This document shows, piece after piece, positions 52,463-61,450 of a DNA stretch of 64,000 nucleotides. The number at the start of each line of letters is the position of its first letter. The stretch's first letter is position 1. The translations under genes were made by a program, and so were the position numbers. Below the pieces are notes generated by a model. That model was not told the origin of the DNA. It worked only from the letters and a program-made list of their open reading frames with translations, and did no database searches. The stretch covers positions 2,790,001-2,854,000 of the forward strand of contig OY761536.1 of the NCBI GenBank assembly GCA_963664605.1, given 5' to 3'. The DNA is from JAHOYW01 sp963664605 (GTDB lineage Bacteria > Verrucomicrobiota > Lentisphaeria > Victivallales > Victivallaceae).

Positions 52463-54540
52463 TGGATAATTTCAGAAAGAGTTTTTTAATAATGTTTGAG
52501 TCTTTTGCTGAATTGATTTTCAGTTCAGGCTGGATGCTTGGGGCATTGATTATTCTTCTGACTTTATGCAACCTAAACATCGCCGGCGCGTGCTTTATCA
52601 GTTTGTTTTCATTGATGCTGTTCATAGCCGTTCTTAGAATCGATTTTGACGACATATCTCACGGACATTATTTTTTCAACCCTATCCTTGTCGGCATGTC
52701 AATCGGCGCTATTTTTGAATTAAGCCCTACTCTGGTTATCATAATTTGCGTCAGCACAATCCTGACTTTTCTTCTGACCCTTATTTTTGTCAGGATGTTC
52801 AGCGCTTACGGCGTACCGGTTCTTTCATTGCCGTTCGCGATTGTCAGCACCGGTTTTTATCTGGCTGCGGCCGGATACAACAAACTGTTCTCGCTGGCTC
52901 TCTACAATAATAATATTTTTTCCGGACTGGAAGCATATATTCCTGACATAGCGGTTCACTTCCTAAAAGCTCTGGGGACAATTATTTTCATGCCCAACGT
53001 TCTTGCCGGGGCAATAATATTTATGATTATAATATACACTTCCAGGATTCTGGCAATCCATGCCATCCTCTCATTCTTTGCCGGAGTATTTATTCATTCC
53101 CTGCTTGCCGCCTCCTGGACAGACTCGCTAAGCGACCCTTACAGTTTCAATTATATACTTGTCGGGCTCGCGCTTGGCGGGACATTTATACTGCCGTCGC
53201 TGCGATCATCTTTCATCTGTCTGCTCGGGGTCGGCGTTTCCGTAATACTTATTGACGTAACCTCCGGCTTCGCAGAAAACTTTAATATTCCAGTATTCAC
53301 CCTGCCATTTAATGCCACGGTCATTCTTTTTGTCAGCGCTCTGCGAATAATCAAATACCCGGAATATAACTACGATATCAGGACTTCACCTGAACTTTCA
53401 CTTTCGTCGGCAAACGCGTTTAAACAGCGTTTCAAGCCGGATGAAGCTTCTATCTTTCTCCCGCTCAAAGGACAATGTACGGTATATCAAGGGCAAAACG
53501 GTGATTGGACACACAAAGATAAATGGAAATATGCTTACGATTTGATTATTACTAAAGAAGACGGATCGATGCATTCCGGCACCGGGCTCCAAGTAGAGGA
53601 CTACTATATTTTTGGCAAAGAAATCCTTAGTCCGGTAAACGGTTATGTTGCTAATTGCACCGACAGTCTTCCGGATAATAAGATAGGGAAACTGGATCAT
53701 GTGAACAATTGGGGGAATTATATAATCATCAAAGATTTGAATGGAAACTTCATTGAAGTAAGCCACCTTAAGAAAGATTCTCTAAAAGTGGCCCTGAATG
53801 ATTATGTGGAAGCAGGACAGGCCATAGCCAATTGCGGCAACAGCGGATACTCTCCTTTTCCCCATATTCATATACAAGCTCAAAAATCCTGTCTGCTGGG
53901 GGATGAAACCGTAGCATTCAATTTTGCCCTTTATTCAAGCAACGGAACAATAAAAATACAGCATAAACCGGAAAAAGACGAGCGCATTGAATCAGTGGAA
54001 TATAAGGATGAGTTATTCAATAATATTTCCTTAGCCATTGGAGCGGTATATGAACATGACGTTTTCATCAATAATGAAAAAAAATCAAAAGTTAATTTCA
54101 AAATACAACGCAGCCGGGACTTAGCCGGGCTTCTCTTTCTGGAGGATGAACACGGAGCAAAATTATATTTTTCTATAGCAAACGGAACGTTTTATTTTTA
54201 CGATTATATCGGCGCGAATTCTTCATACCTCAAAACTTTATATTCCGCTATCCCACGCTTTCCGTTAGTTAAAAAGGATAAATTCAGTTTTAAAGAATAT
54301 CTTCCTCTTCATATTGTAAGCTCAAGGCTAAGCTGTGCGTGGCAGTCAATATTGTACTGGCTCATGCCCTGGCTGAAAACTCCTTGCGGCGAATGGCATT
54401 ATGACAATGCGGAGCATTCTTTGACCGGAACTATATTCTCCGCTAAACGGCAGATTAAGACCAAGGTGGTCTTTGACAATAATGGATTCAAAATAATTGA
54501 ATCGGGAAATATAAAACTTATATTAAGGGAGAAAATATGA
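52462..54540 (+). CDS. Urea-transporter-like membrane domain fused to an M23-type peptidase domain
   Basis: 692 residues. Residues 1-300 form ten or so helices with the two pseudo-repeat signatures of urea transporters (FFNPILVGMSIG at 72-82 and NYILVGLALGG at 230-240). About 335-480 is LysM-free M23/lysostaphin-like: H351, D360 (KYAYDL), H435 (EVSHLKK) and H468/H470 (FPHIHIQA), the zinc and catalytic set. A β-rich ~200-residue C-terminal domain is unrecognised. It would import or export a small polar molecule and cleave or bind a peptide outside. It starts on the last base of the decarboxylase stop. Confidence 0.78.
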   Translation: MDNFRKSFLIMFESFAELIFSSGWMLGALIILLTLCNLNIAGACFISLFSLMLFIAVLRIDFDDISHGHYFFNPILVGMSIGAIFELSPTLVIIICVSTILTFLLTLIFVRMFSAYGVPVLSLPFAIVSTGFYLAAAGYNKLFSLALYNNNIFSGLEAYIPDIAVHFLKALGTIIFMPNVLAGAIIFMIIIYTSRILAIHAILSFFAGVFIHSLLAASWTDSLSDPYSFNYILVGLALGGTFILPSLRSSFICLLGVGVSVILIDVTSGFAENFNIPVFTLPFNATVILFVSALRIIKYPEYNYDIRTSPELSLSSANAFKQRFKPDEASIFLPLKGQCTVYQGQNGDWTHKDKWKYAYDLIITKEDGSMHSGTGLQVEDYYIFGKEILSPVNGYVANCTDSLPDNKIGKLDHVNNWGNYIIIKDLNGNFIEVSHLKKDSLKVALNDYVEAGQAIANCGNSGYSPFPHIHIQAQKSCLLGDETVAFNFALYSSNGTIKIQHKPEKDERIESVEYKDELFNNISLAIGAVYEHDVFINNEKKSKVNFKIQRSRDLAGLLFLEDEHGAKLYFSIANGTFYFYDYIGANSSYLKTLYSAIPRFPLVKKDKFSFKEYLPLHIVSSRLSCAWQSILYWLMPWLKTPCGEWHYDNAEHSLTGTIFSAKRQIKTKVVFDNNGFKIIESGNIKLILREKI

Positions 54541-55115
54541 AAGGCTATTTAAAGATCACGTACGTCATTTTATTTACGGCTGTTTTGTCTGTCTATGGCG
54601 CCAGCACCCGTTCGTCTTCAAGTTCAGCAAAATCAGTCATAGAGAAGATACAAAAGTATAATTCAAAAAGAATTACAGAATTACTTGAGCAGTATAAGAA
54701 AACCCCGAAAAATATAATACTTAACAACCGTTTGGGATATCTGTATTACGCCATTGGGAAATATAAGAATTCAGAATATCATTATAAACAGGCAATACTG
54801 TATAATCCACGAAACATTGAAGCCAGGCTAGGGCTTTACCTCATTAGCACATCAAATAAAGATTACGTCCAGGCTGCCGCCTATTGCCGGGAAGTAAAAA
54901 GCATTGACAACCTAAATTATTACGGAAACTTATATTTTGTCTACGCTAAAATGGCGCAATATAAATACAAAAGCGCCGAGACCGTATGCAAAAAAATGTT
55001 GAGTGTATATCCCTGTGATATAACTTTCCTGAGACTTTTAAAATTAACCTACACTTACCAGAAAAAACCTCTGAAAGCCCGACAGATACAGGAAAGTATC
55101 GACATTCTCAAATAA
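54537..55115 (+). CDS. Secreted small TPR protein
   Basis: 192 residues with signal peptide (YLKITYVILFTAVLSVYGAS). Three to four TPR units follow: NRLGYLYYAIGKYKNSEYHYKQAILYNPRNIEARLGL and YVQAAAYCREVKSID with YKYKSAETVCKKML. It starts four bases before the M23-fusion stop (ATGA), so it is the last gene of the operon. Probably a periplasmic scaffold for the envelope end of the system. Confidence 0.75.
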   Translation: MKGYLKITYVILFTAVLSVYGASTRSSSSSAKSVIEKIQKYNSKRITELLEQYKKTPKNIILNNRLGYLYYAIGKYKNSEYHYKQAILYNPRNIEARLGLYLISTSNKDYVQAAAYCREVKSIDNLNYYGNLYFVYAKMAQYKYKSAETVCKKMLSVYPCDITFLRLLKLTYTYQKKPLKARQIQESIDILK

Positions 55116-55173
55116 AATCTTGTTATCTGCTATAGGTGGCGGCTTAAGCAAAAAATAACTGGGATTGCTATAT

Positions 55174-55863
55174 TTACAGAAATTCTATCCCGTAAATGTA
55201 GCATAAGCAATAATATATTCCGGCAAGGATGAAAAGAATTCCGGCGATGCGGCGAATCCATATCTCAGTTTTAGTAAGGCAATTAAATATTTTACCAAGA
55301 TATTCACCGCCAAAAGCAATTATAAAAGCGAAAAATATAACCGGCAAAGCTGTTCCAATTCCATAGACCAGCGGCAATACGTATGAACTTGAATATTTTA
55401 ACGATAAAGGTATCAGCGCTCCGAAAAACAAGCCAGCCGATACCGGGCAAAAAGACAGAGCAAAAAGCACTCCCAGCGGCATCGCAAACCATACACCGCT
55501 TTTCTCAGCTTGCTTTCGAATACTGCTCCCTGAAAAACTTAAGGATAACTTATCCCCGACCATACCGAGCAATATCATTCCGAGAATGATCAAAACAGGG
55601 CCAAGCGCTTCGTTAAGGTACTGTTGCAGGAAGCGTGAGATACGCCCGCTGGCCATCAGTCCGGCGACAATACCAGCGCCAAGGACAATATAAGTCAAAG
55701 TACGCCCTATAGTATACAAAAAGCCAGAAAAGACAACGCCGCGCTTATTACCAATCTGTCGCCCTATAAAGGAAATAGCAGCTATGTTACTAGCCAGAGG
55801 ACATGGACTCACCGCAGTCAGTATTCCTAGCCAGAAGGCGCTGAAAATCACCCAGAAAGTCAT
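55174..55863 (-). CDS. arsG: ArsG-family efflux permease (DsbD/CcdA-like)
   Basis: 230 residues from ATG 55863, which shares a base with the upstream stop (TAATG) and has GGGAGATA upstream. Six helices with SPCPLASNIAAISFIGRQ and LSFCPVSAGLFFGALIPLS, the Cys-Pro motifs of DsbD-type transporters; this size and context match the ArsG permeases annotated for aromatic aminoarsenical efflux. Together with an ArsF-like protein and an ArsR gene, the context supports arsenical resistance. The alternative is thiol-electron transfer (CcdA). Confidence 0.72.
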   Translation of the reverse strand: MTFWVIFSAFWLGILTAVSPCPLASNIAAISFIGRQIGNKRGVVFSGFLYTIGRTLTYIVLGAGIVAGLMASGRISRFLQQYLNEALGPVLIILGMILLGMVGDKLSLSFSGSSIRKQAEKSGVWFAMPLGVLFALSFCPVSAGLFFGALIPLSLKYSSSYVLPLVYGIGTALPVIFFAFIIAFGGEYLGKIFNCLTKTEIWIRRIAGILFILAGIYYCLCYIYGIEFL

Positions 55864-56315
55864 TATATCTCCCTTAGATAAGTTTGTATCGCCTTGTTTA
55901 TATACGCATTGAATTCTGCGGGCTTCTGATACAATGTCCAAACTTCATTTAATGTCTGGTGAGCAACGGTTTTTCCTGCCTGGATCTTAGCGACAACCAC
56001 GCAACTGCTTTTTATATCAAAACGTTCTGCCAACACTTCATCTTTCTGAAAGTTGACTTCGACAAATTCGACTTTGCCGGCAGCCATTTCCTTTGCGTAT
56101 TTTTCCCTGAGCAGTTTTTCTGTCATTTCCTGGATACTGTTGCAACTTGTACAACGAAAATTCGCATGCATATAATAAACCCGCACCAAAGAAGATTTTT
56201 CATTTTCTTTATCCTGTATCGGCTTCCCGGCGTAGTGTTTTCCCAGAGAGAAACCGATACTGATAAGGATAAAAGATAATAATATGTTTTTTAATGCTTT
56301 CACATATTTATTCAC
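55863..56315 (-). CDS. arsF: ArsF-like thioredoxin-fold protein
   Basis: 150 residues with one N-terminal membrane anchor (ALKNILLSFILISIGFSLG). The body carries YYMHANFRCTSCNSIQEMTEKLL (redox CTSC) and KVEFVEVNFQKDEVLAERFDI, matching proteins named nitrophenyl-compound nitroreductase subunit ArsF. Such proteins work with ArsE and ArsG on nitroaromatic arsenicals. Its stop overlaps the ArsG start by one base. Confidence 0.7.
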   Translation of the reverse strand: MNKYVKALKNILLSFILISIGFSLGKHYAGKPIQDKENEKSSLVRVYYMHANFRCTSCNSIQEMTEKLLREKYAKEMAAGKVEFVEVNFQKDEVLAERFDIKSSCVVVAKIQAGKTVAHQTLNEVWTLYQKPAEFNAYINKAIQTYLREI

Positions 56316-56349
56316 GCGTTGCCTCGCTAAGCTAACTACATTTTTTATT

Positions 56350-56856
56350 TTACTTTTCTACTTTTTTCAAAGGCTGCAGATCATAACCGAGTTTCTTCCA
56401 TTGTGCGACGATGTTCTCCGCCGGAAAATATCCTGTATGCCGCCATAATTCTTTACCGTCAGCGTCTAAAAATATCTGTACAGGTATGCTGTTTATTTTG
56501 TATTTTTTACCAATGTCAATATTTTCTTTCAGATTGAGGTCGATAAATTTGACATTTAAAACCCCAGAATATTCCTTTTTGAGTTTTTCCAGAATCGGTT
56601 CCATCATTTGACAAGGCACACAGTGTTTTGATCCTAATTCAAGTAATGTCGGCAATTTTACTTCTTTTTTCTTTATAACATTATCTGGTTCAGCTTTAAC
56701 AGTCTTTGCAGTTGTCGAATTGCCGCACATAGCAAGAAACGGGCAGCTTCCCGGAGACTGCTGTGCCCGATAAATCATAAATCCCAAAAGTACGACATAA
56801 GCTATAGATATTAATATCAAGAATTTCCTATTATCCTTCTTGTCTTCGGTACTCAT
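56350..56856 (-). CDS. Membrane-anchored thioredoxin-like protein
   Basis: 168 residues: N-terminal membrane helix (FLILISIAYVVLLGFMIY), a Cys-containing linker, then a thioredoxin domain with CVPC (HCVPCQMMEPILEKLKKEY), VKFIDLNLKENIDIGKKYKI and a cis-Pro IPVQIFLD. Likely a periplasmic reductant for ArsF or ArsG. Starts within the stop of the next upstream gene (ATGA). Confidence 0.85.
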   Translation of the reverse strand: MSTEDKKDNRKFLILISIAYVVLLGFMIYRAQQSPGSCPFLAMCGNSTTAKTVKAEPDNVIKKKEVKLPTLLELGSKHCVPCQMMEPILEKLKKEYSGVLNVKFIDLNLKENIDIGKKYKINSIPVQIFLDADGKELWRHTGYFPAENIVAQWKKLGYDLQPLKKVEK

Positions 56857-57083
56857 TTCAAGAACTCCTTAATTGCTTCCACAGTCGGTACTTTGCCGCT
56901 TGTTTTAACTTCACCGTCAACAACCAGGGCCGGCGTCATCATAACTCCAAATGACATAATCTCATTTATACCAGTCACTTTTTCAAGTTCAAAGTCAATA
57001 TCAAGCTCTTTTGCCGCGGCTTCCGCGTTTTCTGCCAGCTGTTTACATTTAGGGCATCCTGTTCCAAGAATTTGAATTTTCAT
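56853..57083 (-). CDS. Small thioredoxin-like (redox-active disulfide) protein, ArsE position
   Basis: 76 residues, glutaredoxin/thioredoxin-like: GTGCPKCKQLAENAEAA (CPKC redox pair) and MMTPALVVDGEVKTSGKVPTVE. Cytoplasmic, and this type often sits beside ArsP-like permeases. It may be the ArsE equivalent of arsEFG systems. AAAGGAG 8 bases upstream. Confidence 0.8.
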   Translation of the reverse strand: MKIQILGTGCPKCKQLAENAEAAAKELDIDFELEKVTGINEIMSFGVMMTPALVVDGEVKTSGKVPTVEAIKEFLK

Positions 57084-57096
57084 TTTTTTACTCCTT

Positions 57097-58395
57097 TTAG
57101 CTTATTGCGCCAAAAAGCATTCCGCTTATTGTTGCCATTATTATTACTATTGATACAAAAACTATTGTTTTTTTAGTTCCAAGCACACTCCTTATAACCA
57201 GCATATTCGGCAGGCTTAAAGCAGGGCCGGCAAGAAGCAGAGCCAAAGCCGGCCCCTTCCCCATGCCGTTGGCTATCAATCCCTGCAGGATAGGCACTTC
57301 AGTCAAAGTTGCGAAATACATGAACGCTCCAGCAAATGATGCGAAAAAATTTGCCTGTAAAGAATTTCCGCCAAGAGCTTCCGCCACCCATTGTGAAGGT
57401 ATTAATCCTTCATGTCCAACCCTGCCCAGCAGAGCCCCGGCTATCAAAACCCCGATAAGCAGCAATGGAAGAATTTGCTTTGCAAATCCCCATGAAGACG
57501 CAAACCATTCCCCCGTTTCGCCTTTATCGGTACTTGTAAATCCTGAAAGCCCGACAACTCCAGCGGAAAACGCAATTAACGGCATTTCAGGAAAAAGCAC
57601 CGCTAAAACAACTACCGGAACAGCGCTTATAACGATTTTCCACCATTTAAAATCAAACCAGGTAACGAGAATTATCCCGAGCATTATAGAAAACAACGAT
57701 GCAATAATCCATTTAGAGGAATATATAAAGGCCCACAGACCGCTATCCGCATCAGTTTTTCCCCAGTTGGCAAAAACTAAAATTCCAACCATTGAAGCAA
57801 AATACAGAACGTTCTGCCAAAGAGGACGTTTAACTTCTTCGTCCGGCATTTCCATTTGCGCAGCGGCTTTGGCATTTTCCTCCTTTCTGAATATCAAGTG
57901 CATCAAGACACCGACAACAACGCTGAAAACAACAGCTCCAATAGCTCTGGCAATTCCCAGCTCCAAGCCAAGCACTCTGGCGGTCAATACGATAGCCAGA
58001 ACATTAATAGCCGGGCCCGAATACAAAAATGCGCAGGCAGGCCCCAGTCCCGCCCCCATTTTATATATCCCGGCAAAAAGCGGCAAAACCGTACAGGAGC
58101 AAACAGCCAGGATCGTACCCGATACTGAAGCTACGGCATAAGCCAATATTTTACTGGCTTTTGCTCCAAGATATTTCATCACCGATGCCTGACTGACAAA
58201 CACCGAAATTGCCCCGGCAATAAAAAACGCCGGAACCAGACACAAAAGCACATGCTCCCGGGCATACCATTTTACCAGATAAAACGCCTCCAGCACAGCA
58301 TTGTTAAAACGTTCAGCTCCAACCGGCATATAAAAACATGCCAGGAATACCCCAACAATGATCGCTAATTTTTTCCATTCCTGTTTCCAGGTCAT
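57097..58395 (-). CDS. DUF318/ArsP-like permease
   Basis: 432 residues from ATG 58395, with GGAGA upstream. About ten helices. The tandem motifs SVSGTILAVCSCTVLPLFAGIYKMGAG (Cys-x-Cys) and ALLLAGPALSLPNMLVIR are those of the YraQ/DUF318 permease family, whose ArsP member exports methylarsenite and trivalent roxarsone. With ArsR directly upstream and redox proteins downstream, it is the main efflux candidate. It could also move another thiol-reactive compound. Confidence 0.82.
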   Translation of the reverse strand: MTWKQEWKKLAIIVGVFLACFYMPVGAERFNNAVLEAFYLVKWYAREHVLLCLVPAFFIAGAISVFVSQASVMKYLGAKASKILAYAVASVSGTILAVCSCTVLPLFAGIYKMGAGLGPACAFLYSGPAINVLAIVLTARVLGLELGIARAIGAVVFSVVVGVLMHLIFRKEENAKAAAQMEMPDEEVKRPLWQNVLYFASMVGILVFANWGKTDADSGLWAFIYSSKWIIASLFSIMLGIILVTWFDFKWWKIVISAVPVVVLAVLFPEMPLIAFSAGVVGLSGFTSTDKGETGEWFASSWGFAKQILPLLLIGVLIAGALLGRVGHEGLIPSQWVAEALGGNSLQANFFASFAGAFMYFATLTEVPILQGLIANGMGKGPALALLLAGPALSLPNMLVIRSVLGTKKTIVFVSIVIIMATISGMLFGAIS

Positions 58396-58433
58396 TTTAT
58401 TCTCCATAAGCTAGTGAAAGCGATGATACGCAT

Positions 58434-58754
58434 TCATTTAAACATTGAATTTTGTTCTTCCAGATTGCTCTTAATAATAGCTTCAATGCAATCCAGAAAA
58501 TTTATTATACATGGAACTTTCAGGCTGTAGAACACCTTTTGGCCGCGTTTATCAACTTGCACAATTCCAGCTTCCTTCAAAAGTGACAAATGTTTTGATA
58601 CAGTGGAAAAATCAGCTCCCACCTCTTCAACAAACTCACAAACACATTTCTCTCCCTTCGCCAGTTCTTCAACTATATAAAGCCGGGTCTGATGTGCCAA
58701 AGCTTTTAATATCTTGGCCTTAGCTTCCACTAAAGCCGGATTTACATCTTTCAT
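58434..58754 (-). CDS. arsR: ArsR/SmtB family repressor
   Basis: 106 residues from ATG 58754, with AGGTGG upstream; a longer reading of 18 codons would cover its own operator and is rejected. ILKALAHQTRLYIVEELAKGEKCVCEFVEEV then the helix-turn-helix DFSTVSKHLSLLKEAGIV. The CVC pair (Cys-Val-Cys) in EKCVCEF is the arsenite-binding site of classic ArsR. It lies directly upstream of the permease and after its operator. Confidence 0.92.
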   Translation of the reverse strand: MKDVNPALVEAKAKILKALAHQTRLYIVEELAKGEKCVCEFVEEVGADFSTVSKHLSLLKEAGIVQVDKRGQKVFYSLKVPCIINFLDCIEAIIKSNLEEQNSMFK

Positions 58755-58769
58755 TATGCCACCTATTAC

Positions 58770-58808
58770 GTTATTTGGTAATATAACCAAATAACATAAT
58801 ATTGTCAA
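58770..58808 (-). promoter_or_regulatory. ArsR promoter and operator
   Basis: On the minus strand, TTGACA (58808-58803), 17-base spacer, TATATT (58785-58780). A perfect inverted repeat with 10-bp arms, GTTATTTGGT (58770-58779) and ACCAAATAAC (58786-58795), brackets the -10 exactly in its 6-base spacer. A repressor-bound operon promoter. Confidence 0.82.
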
Positions 58809-58839
58809 GCCAAAAACAGAAAAAATATTGTATTACCGG

Positions 58840-61437
58840 CTATTTCTTTACTATTTCTACCGGAAAGACAAAAGAAAATGTTGAACCTTTTCCTAATTCG
58901 CTTTCGATTTTCAACGAGCCGCCGAGATTATCGAGTATTCTTGATACTATTGCCAATCCCAATCCGGTTCCTTCATGCACACGGGTATTTGACTGATCCA
59001 CCTGCGAAAATGGTTCAAGTATCTTTTCAATCATATCATCATGAATACCAATACCCGTATCTTTAACCTGGATCAGCAACTTATCAGCATCATACTCTGC
59101 AATTACATCAATATGTCCGTCTTTGGTAAATTTAACAGCATTACCAACAAGATTGAAAATAATCTGTTTCAGTCTTTTAGATGCTCCGGAAACAATAGGT
59201 GGAAGGCCTTTTGAGTCAAAATTCAAAGCTATATTTTTTTCACGGGTCTTTATCATGAATACTTCCAAGACTTTTTCAATCAGCTCATGCGGATCAAATT
59301 CTTCAATTATTATAGGGAAGCGTTTAGCTTCAATACTTGATATTTCAAGAATATCGCCAATGATCCCCGTCAATGCCTCTCCGCATTTTCCCACAAGCCC
59401 CAGATACTTAATCATCTTATCACGCCCCTTGAAATTCACGCTTTGATTCAGCATATCCTCAACAATACCGCTGAATCCAATTATGCCGTTTAAGGGCGTC
59501 CGGATCTCGTGTGACATGGTCGAAAGAAATTCACTTTTAGCCTGACTGGCGGCTTCCGCTTTTTTGCGGGATTCATCCAGCATTATATTATTATTTATCC
59601 GGTCCAGGGCAATTCCTATACTCTGTCCTATCTCCTCCAAAAACTCAATCATGTCAAGCGATAATTTATCCGGATCTTTATAACTTAACTGGATCAATCC
59701 AACCGTCTTATTGTCTTTTCGCAAAGGAATTAACGCCAAAGATTCATAGCCTGCCAAAAGGCATTTATAGTGTTTAGCTCTGCATAATCCGGCTACATCT
59801 TCATGCTTGCTGACATTGTTAATCCAAAAACTGCCTTTTTCCGTAAAGCAGCGCATATCCTTCTTTATATCGCTGGAGATAACCGAACAACATAAACATT
59901 CGAATTCAATCTGACCATTAGCAGTGTAATACATCTTCCCTTCATGCATTGGTACACATAAATCTCCATGATCTTCAATTCCCCGTGTTATATAATACGG
60001 GAAATCATCACCTTCACGAACCCTGATTCCGACAGCATCGGCGTCTGAAAATTCCTTAAACAAAACCGCAAGTTCATAAATAATACCCTTGATATTATCA
60101 TCTCTGTTCAGCAACGCCAAAACTTTATTAAACAAACTCCTTCGCTGTTCCATTTTTTTCCGTTCACTTACGTCAGAAACAAGCACGCCAAACGACTTTC
60201 GTGCGGTTGGAAAGACCCATACATCAAAGTATTTACCTAATTCCCTGCTGTAATTTTTATAGAACTCCGGTTTCCCTGTCCTAACTACATAGGCATATTT
60301 TTGAATCCAGTAGTCTTCCGTACCAGGCAATATTTCTTTCACGGTCCTGCCAACAACCTTTGAAGCCGGCAGGCCTATTATCTTTTCAAACGCCGGGTTA
60401 ACTTGCAGAAATTTATAATCACACGGTCTGCCGTTTTCATCGTAAATCATTTTATGCGAAGCAAAAGCAACAGTCATGTTCCTGAACAGCAGCCGATAGT
60501 TATATCTGCTTATCTCAAGGGCTCTTGTCCGGGAATTCACCTGCTGCCTTAAAACGATTATGAAGACAACTGCCAGCATCGCAAAAGCTCCAATGATGTA
60601 AAGAGCATATATAAGCCATTTGGGAACCAGACGATTTGTATGCAAGGAGTGAGAAAGATTATACTTCTTAAATAGTTTATGATATATCGATCCTGGATCG
60701 ACCTTATATTTAGCAATCCTATTATTCAGGGCATAACGTAATTCAGTATTCCTGCCTTTAGGAAAAGCAATACTGGAATTCTTTGGATTAGTGAATAAAC
60801 CGGAACATTTTACGCCTGGGAAAGTCCTTAAACTAATTATTGACGGACCAATAACCGCATATACTTTACCGGCAACCAAAGACTCAAATGCCTCCTCATG
60901 AGATTTGAACCATACTGGAATTATTTTAAGATCCAGTTTTCTCAAGTTCTTCAAAAAAACAGAAGCAGTATCATCTTTATACACCACACCTATTTTTCTA
61001 CTGGCTAAGTTTGCAAGACTTTGGATATCTTCATCATTTCTAATGTATGCTTCTGTCCATGTTGAAAAAATACTGTAATCAAGAAAATCTAAAAACTCTT
61101 TTCTTTCATCAGTAACCTGAACCCCCGATAATACATCTATTTCCCCTTTTTTCAATTTTTCCAGAAGTTCACCCCAGGAGCCGCCAACCCATTCAAGTTT
61201 TATGCCTTCATCTATAGCCGCATTATTGAGGATCTCACAAGGGAAACCTCCTGGACTGCCGTCAGGATTTCGATACATAACTCCTCGAACATCCGGCAGG
61301 CCGGCTTTATAAATTTTCTTAAATTCAGCAGCAGAGGATAAGGAACATATAATGGACAGAAAGAAAGACAATATCAATATATAATTTTTTCTATATCTGG
61401 ATTGAGGCGGGAAAAATATATTAAAGATTCTTTCCAT
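58840..61437 (-). CDS. Orphan sensor histidine kinase with extracytoplasmic substrate-binding, PAS and GAF domains
   Basis: 865 residues. Signal/anchor helix (about 18-36), a bacterial-solute-binding-type domain (about 40-275; SWGELLEKLKKGEIDVLSGVQVT), a membrane helix (about 282-305), a PAS domain (YKFLQVNPAFEKIIGLPASKVVG), and a Cys-rich GAF domain (FECLCCSVISSDIKKDMRC). Then come HisKA (LSTMSHEIRTPLNGIIGF) and HATPase_c (NLVGNAVKFTKDGHIDV, VKDTGIGI, GTGLGLAIV). It phosphorylates a response regulator. No regulator gene is adjacent. Probably senses an amino acid or other small ligand. Confidence 0.92.
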   Translation of the reverse strand: MERIFNIFFPPQSRYRKNYILILSFFLSIICSLSSAAEFKKIYKAGLPDVRGVMYRNPDGSPGGFPCEILNNAAIDEGIKLEWVGGSWGELLEKLKKGEIDVLSGVQVTDERKEFLDFLDYSIFSTWTEAYIRNDEDIQSLANLASRKIGVVYKDDTASVFLKNLRKLDLKIIPVWFKSHEEAFESLVAGKVYAVIGPSIISLRTFPGVKCSGLFTNPKNSSIAFPKGRNTELRYALNNRIAKYKVDPGSIYHKLFKKYNLSHSLHTNRLVPKWLIYALYIIGAFAMLAVVFIIVLRQQVNSRTRALEISRYNYRLLFRNMTVAFASHKMIYDENGRPCDYKFLQVNPAFEKIIGLPASKVVGRTVKEILPGTEDYWIQKYAYVVRTGKPEFYKNYSRELGKYFDVWVFPTARKSFGVLVSDVSERKKMEQRRSLFNKVLALLNRDDNIKGIIYELAVLFKEFSDADAVGIRVREGDDFPYYITRGIEDHGDLCVPMHEGKMYYTANGQIEFECLCCSVISSDIKKDMRCFTEKGSFWINNVSKHEDVAGLCRAKHYKCLLAGYESLALIPLRKDNKTVGLIQLSYKDPDKLSLDMIEFLEEIGQSIGIALDRINNNIMLDESRKKAEAASQAKSEFLSTMSHEIRTPLNGIIGFSGIVEDMLNQSVNFKGRDKMIKYLGLVGKCGEALTGIIGDILEISSIEAKRFPIIIEEFDPHELIEKVLEVFMIKTREKNIALNFDSKGLPPIVSGASKRLKQIIFNLVGNAVKFTKDGHIDVIAEYDADKLLIQVKDTGIGIHDDMIEKILEPFSQVDQSNTRVHEGTGLGLAIVSRILDNLGGSLKIESELGKGSTFSFVFPVEIVKK

Positions 61438-61450
61438 TATAAATAAAACC

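Noticed and set aside
52462..54540. Plain urea utilisation locus
   Set aside because: No urease, urea carboxylase or nickel genes are near; the transporter is fused to a peptidase and is coupled to a PqqD/ATP-grasp operon.
57263..58141. 292-codon open frame on the + strand inside the DUF318 permease gene
   Set aside because: It is antisense to a well-supported permease. Its translation is a Pro/Thr/Ala/Ser-rich string without domain motifs or a ribosome site.
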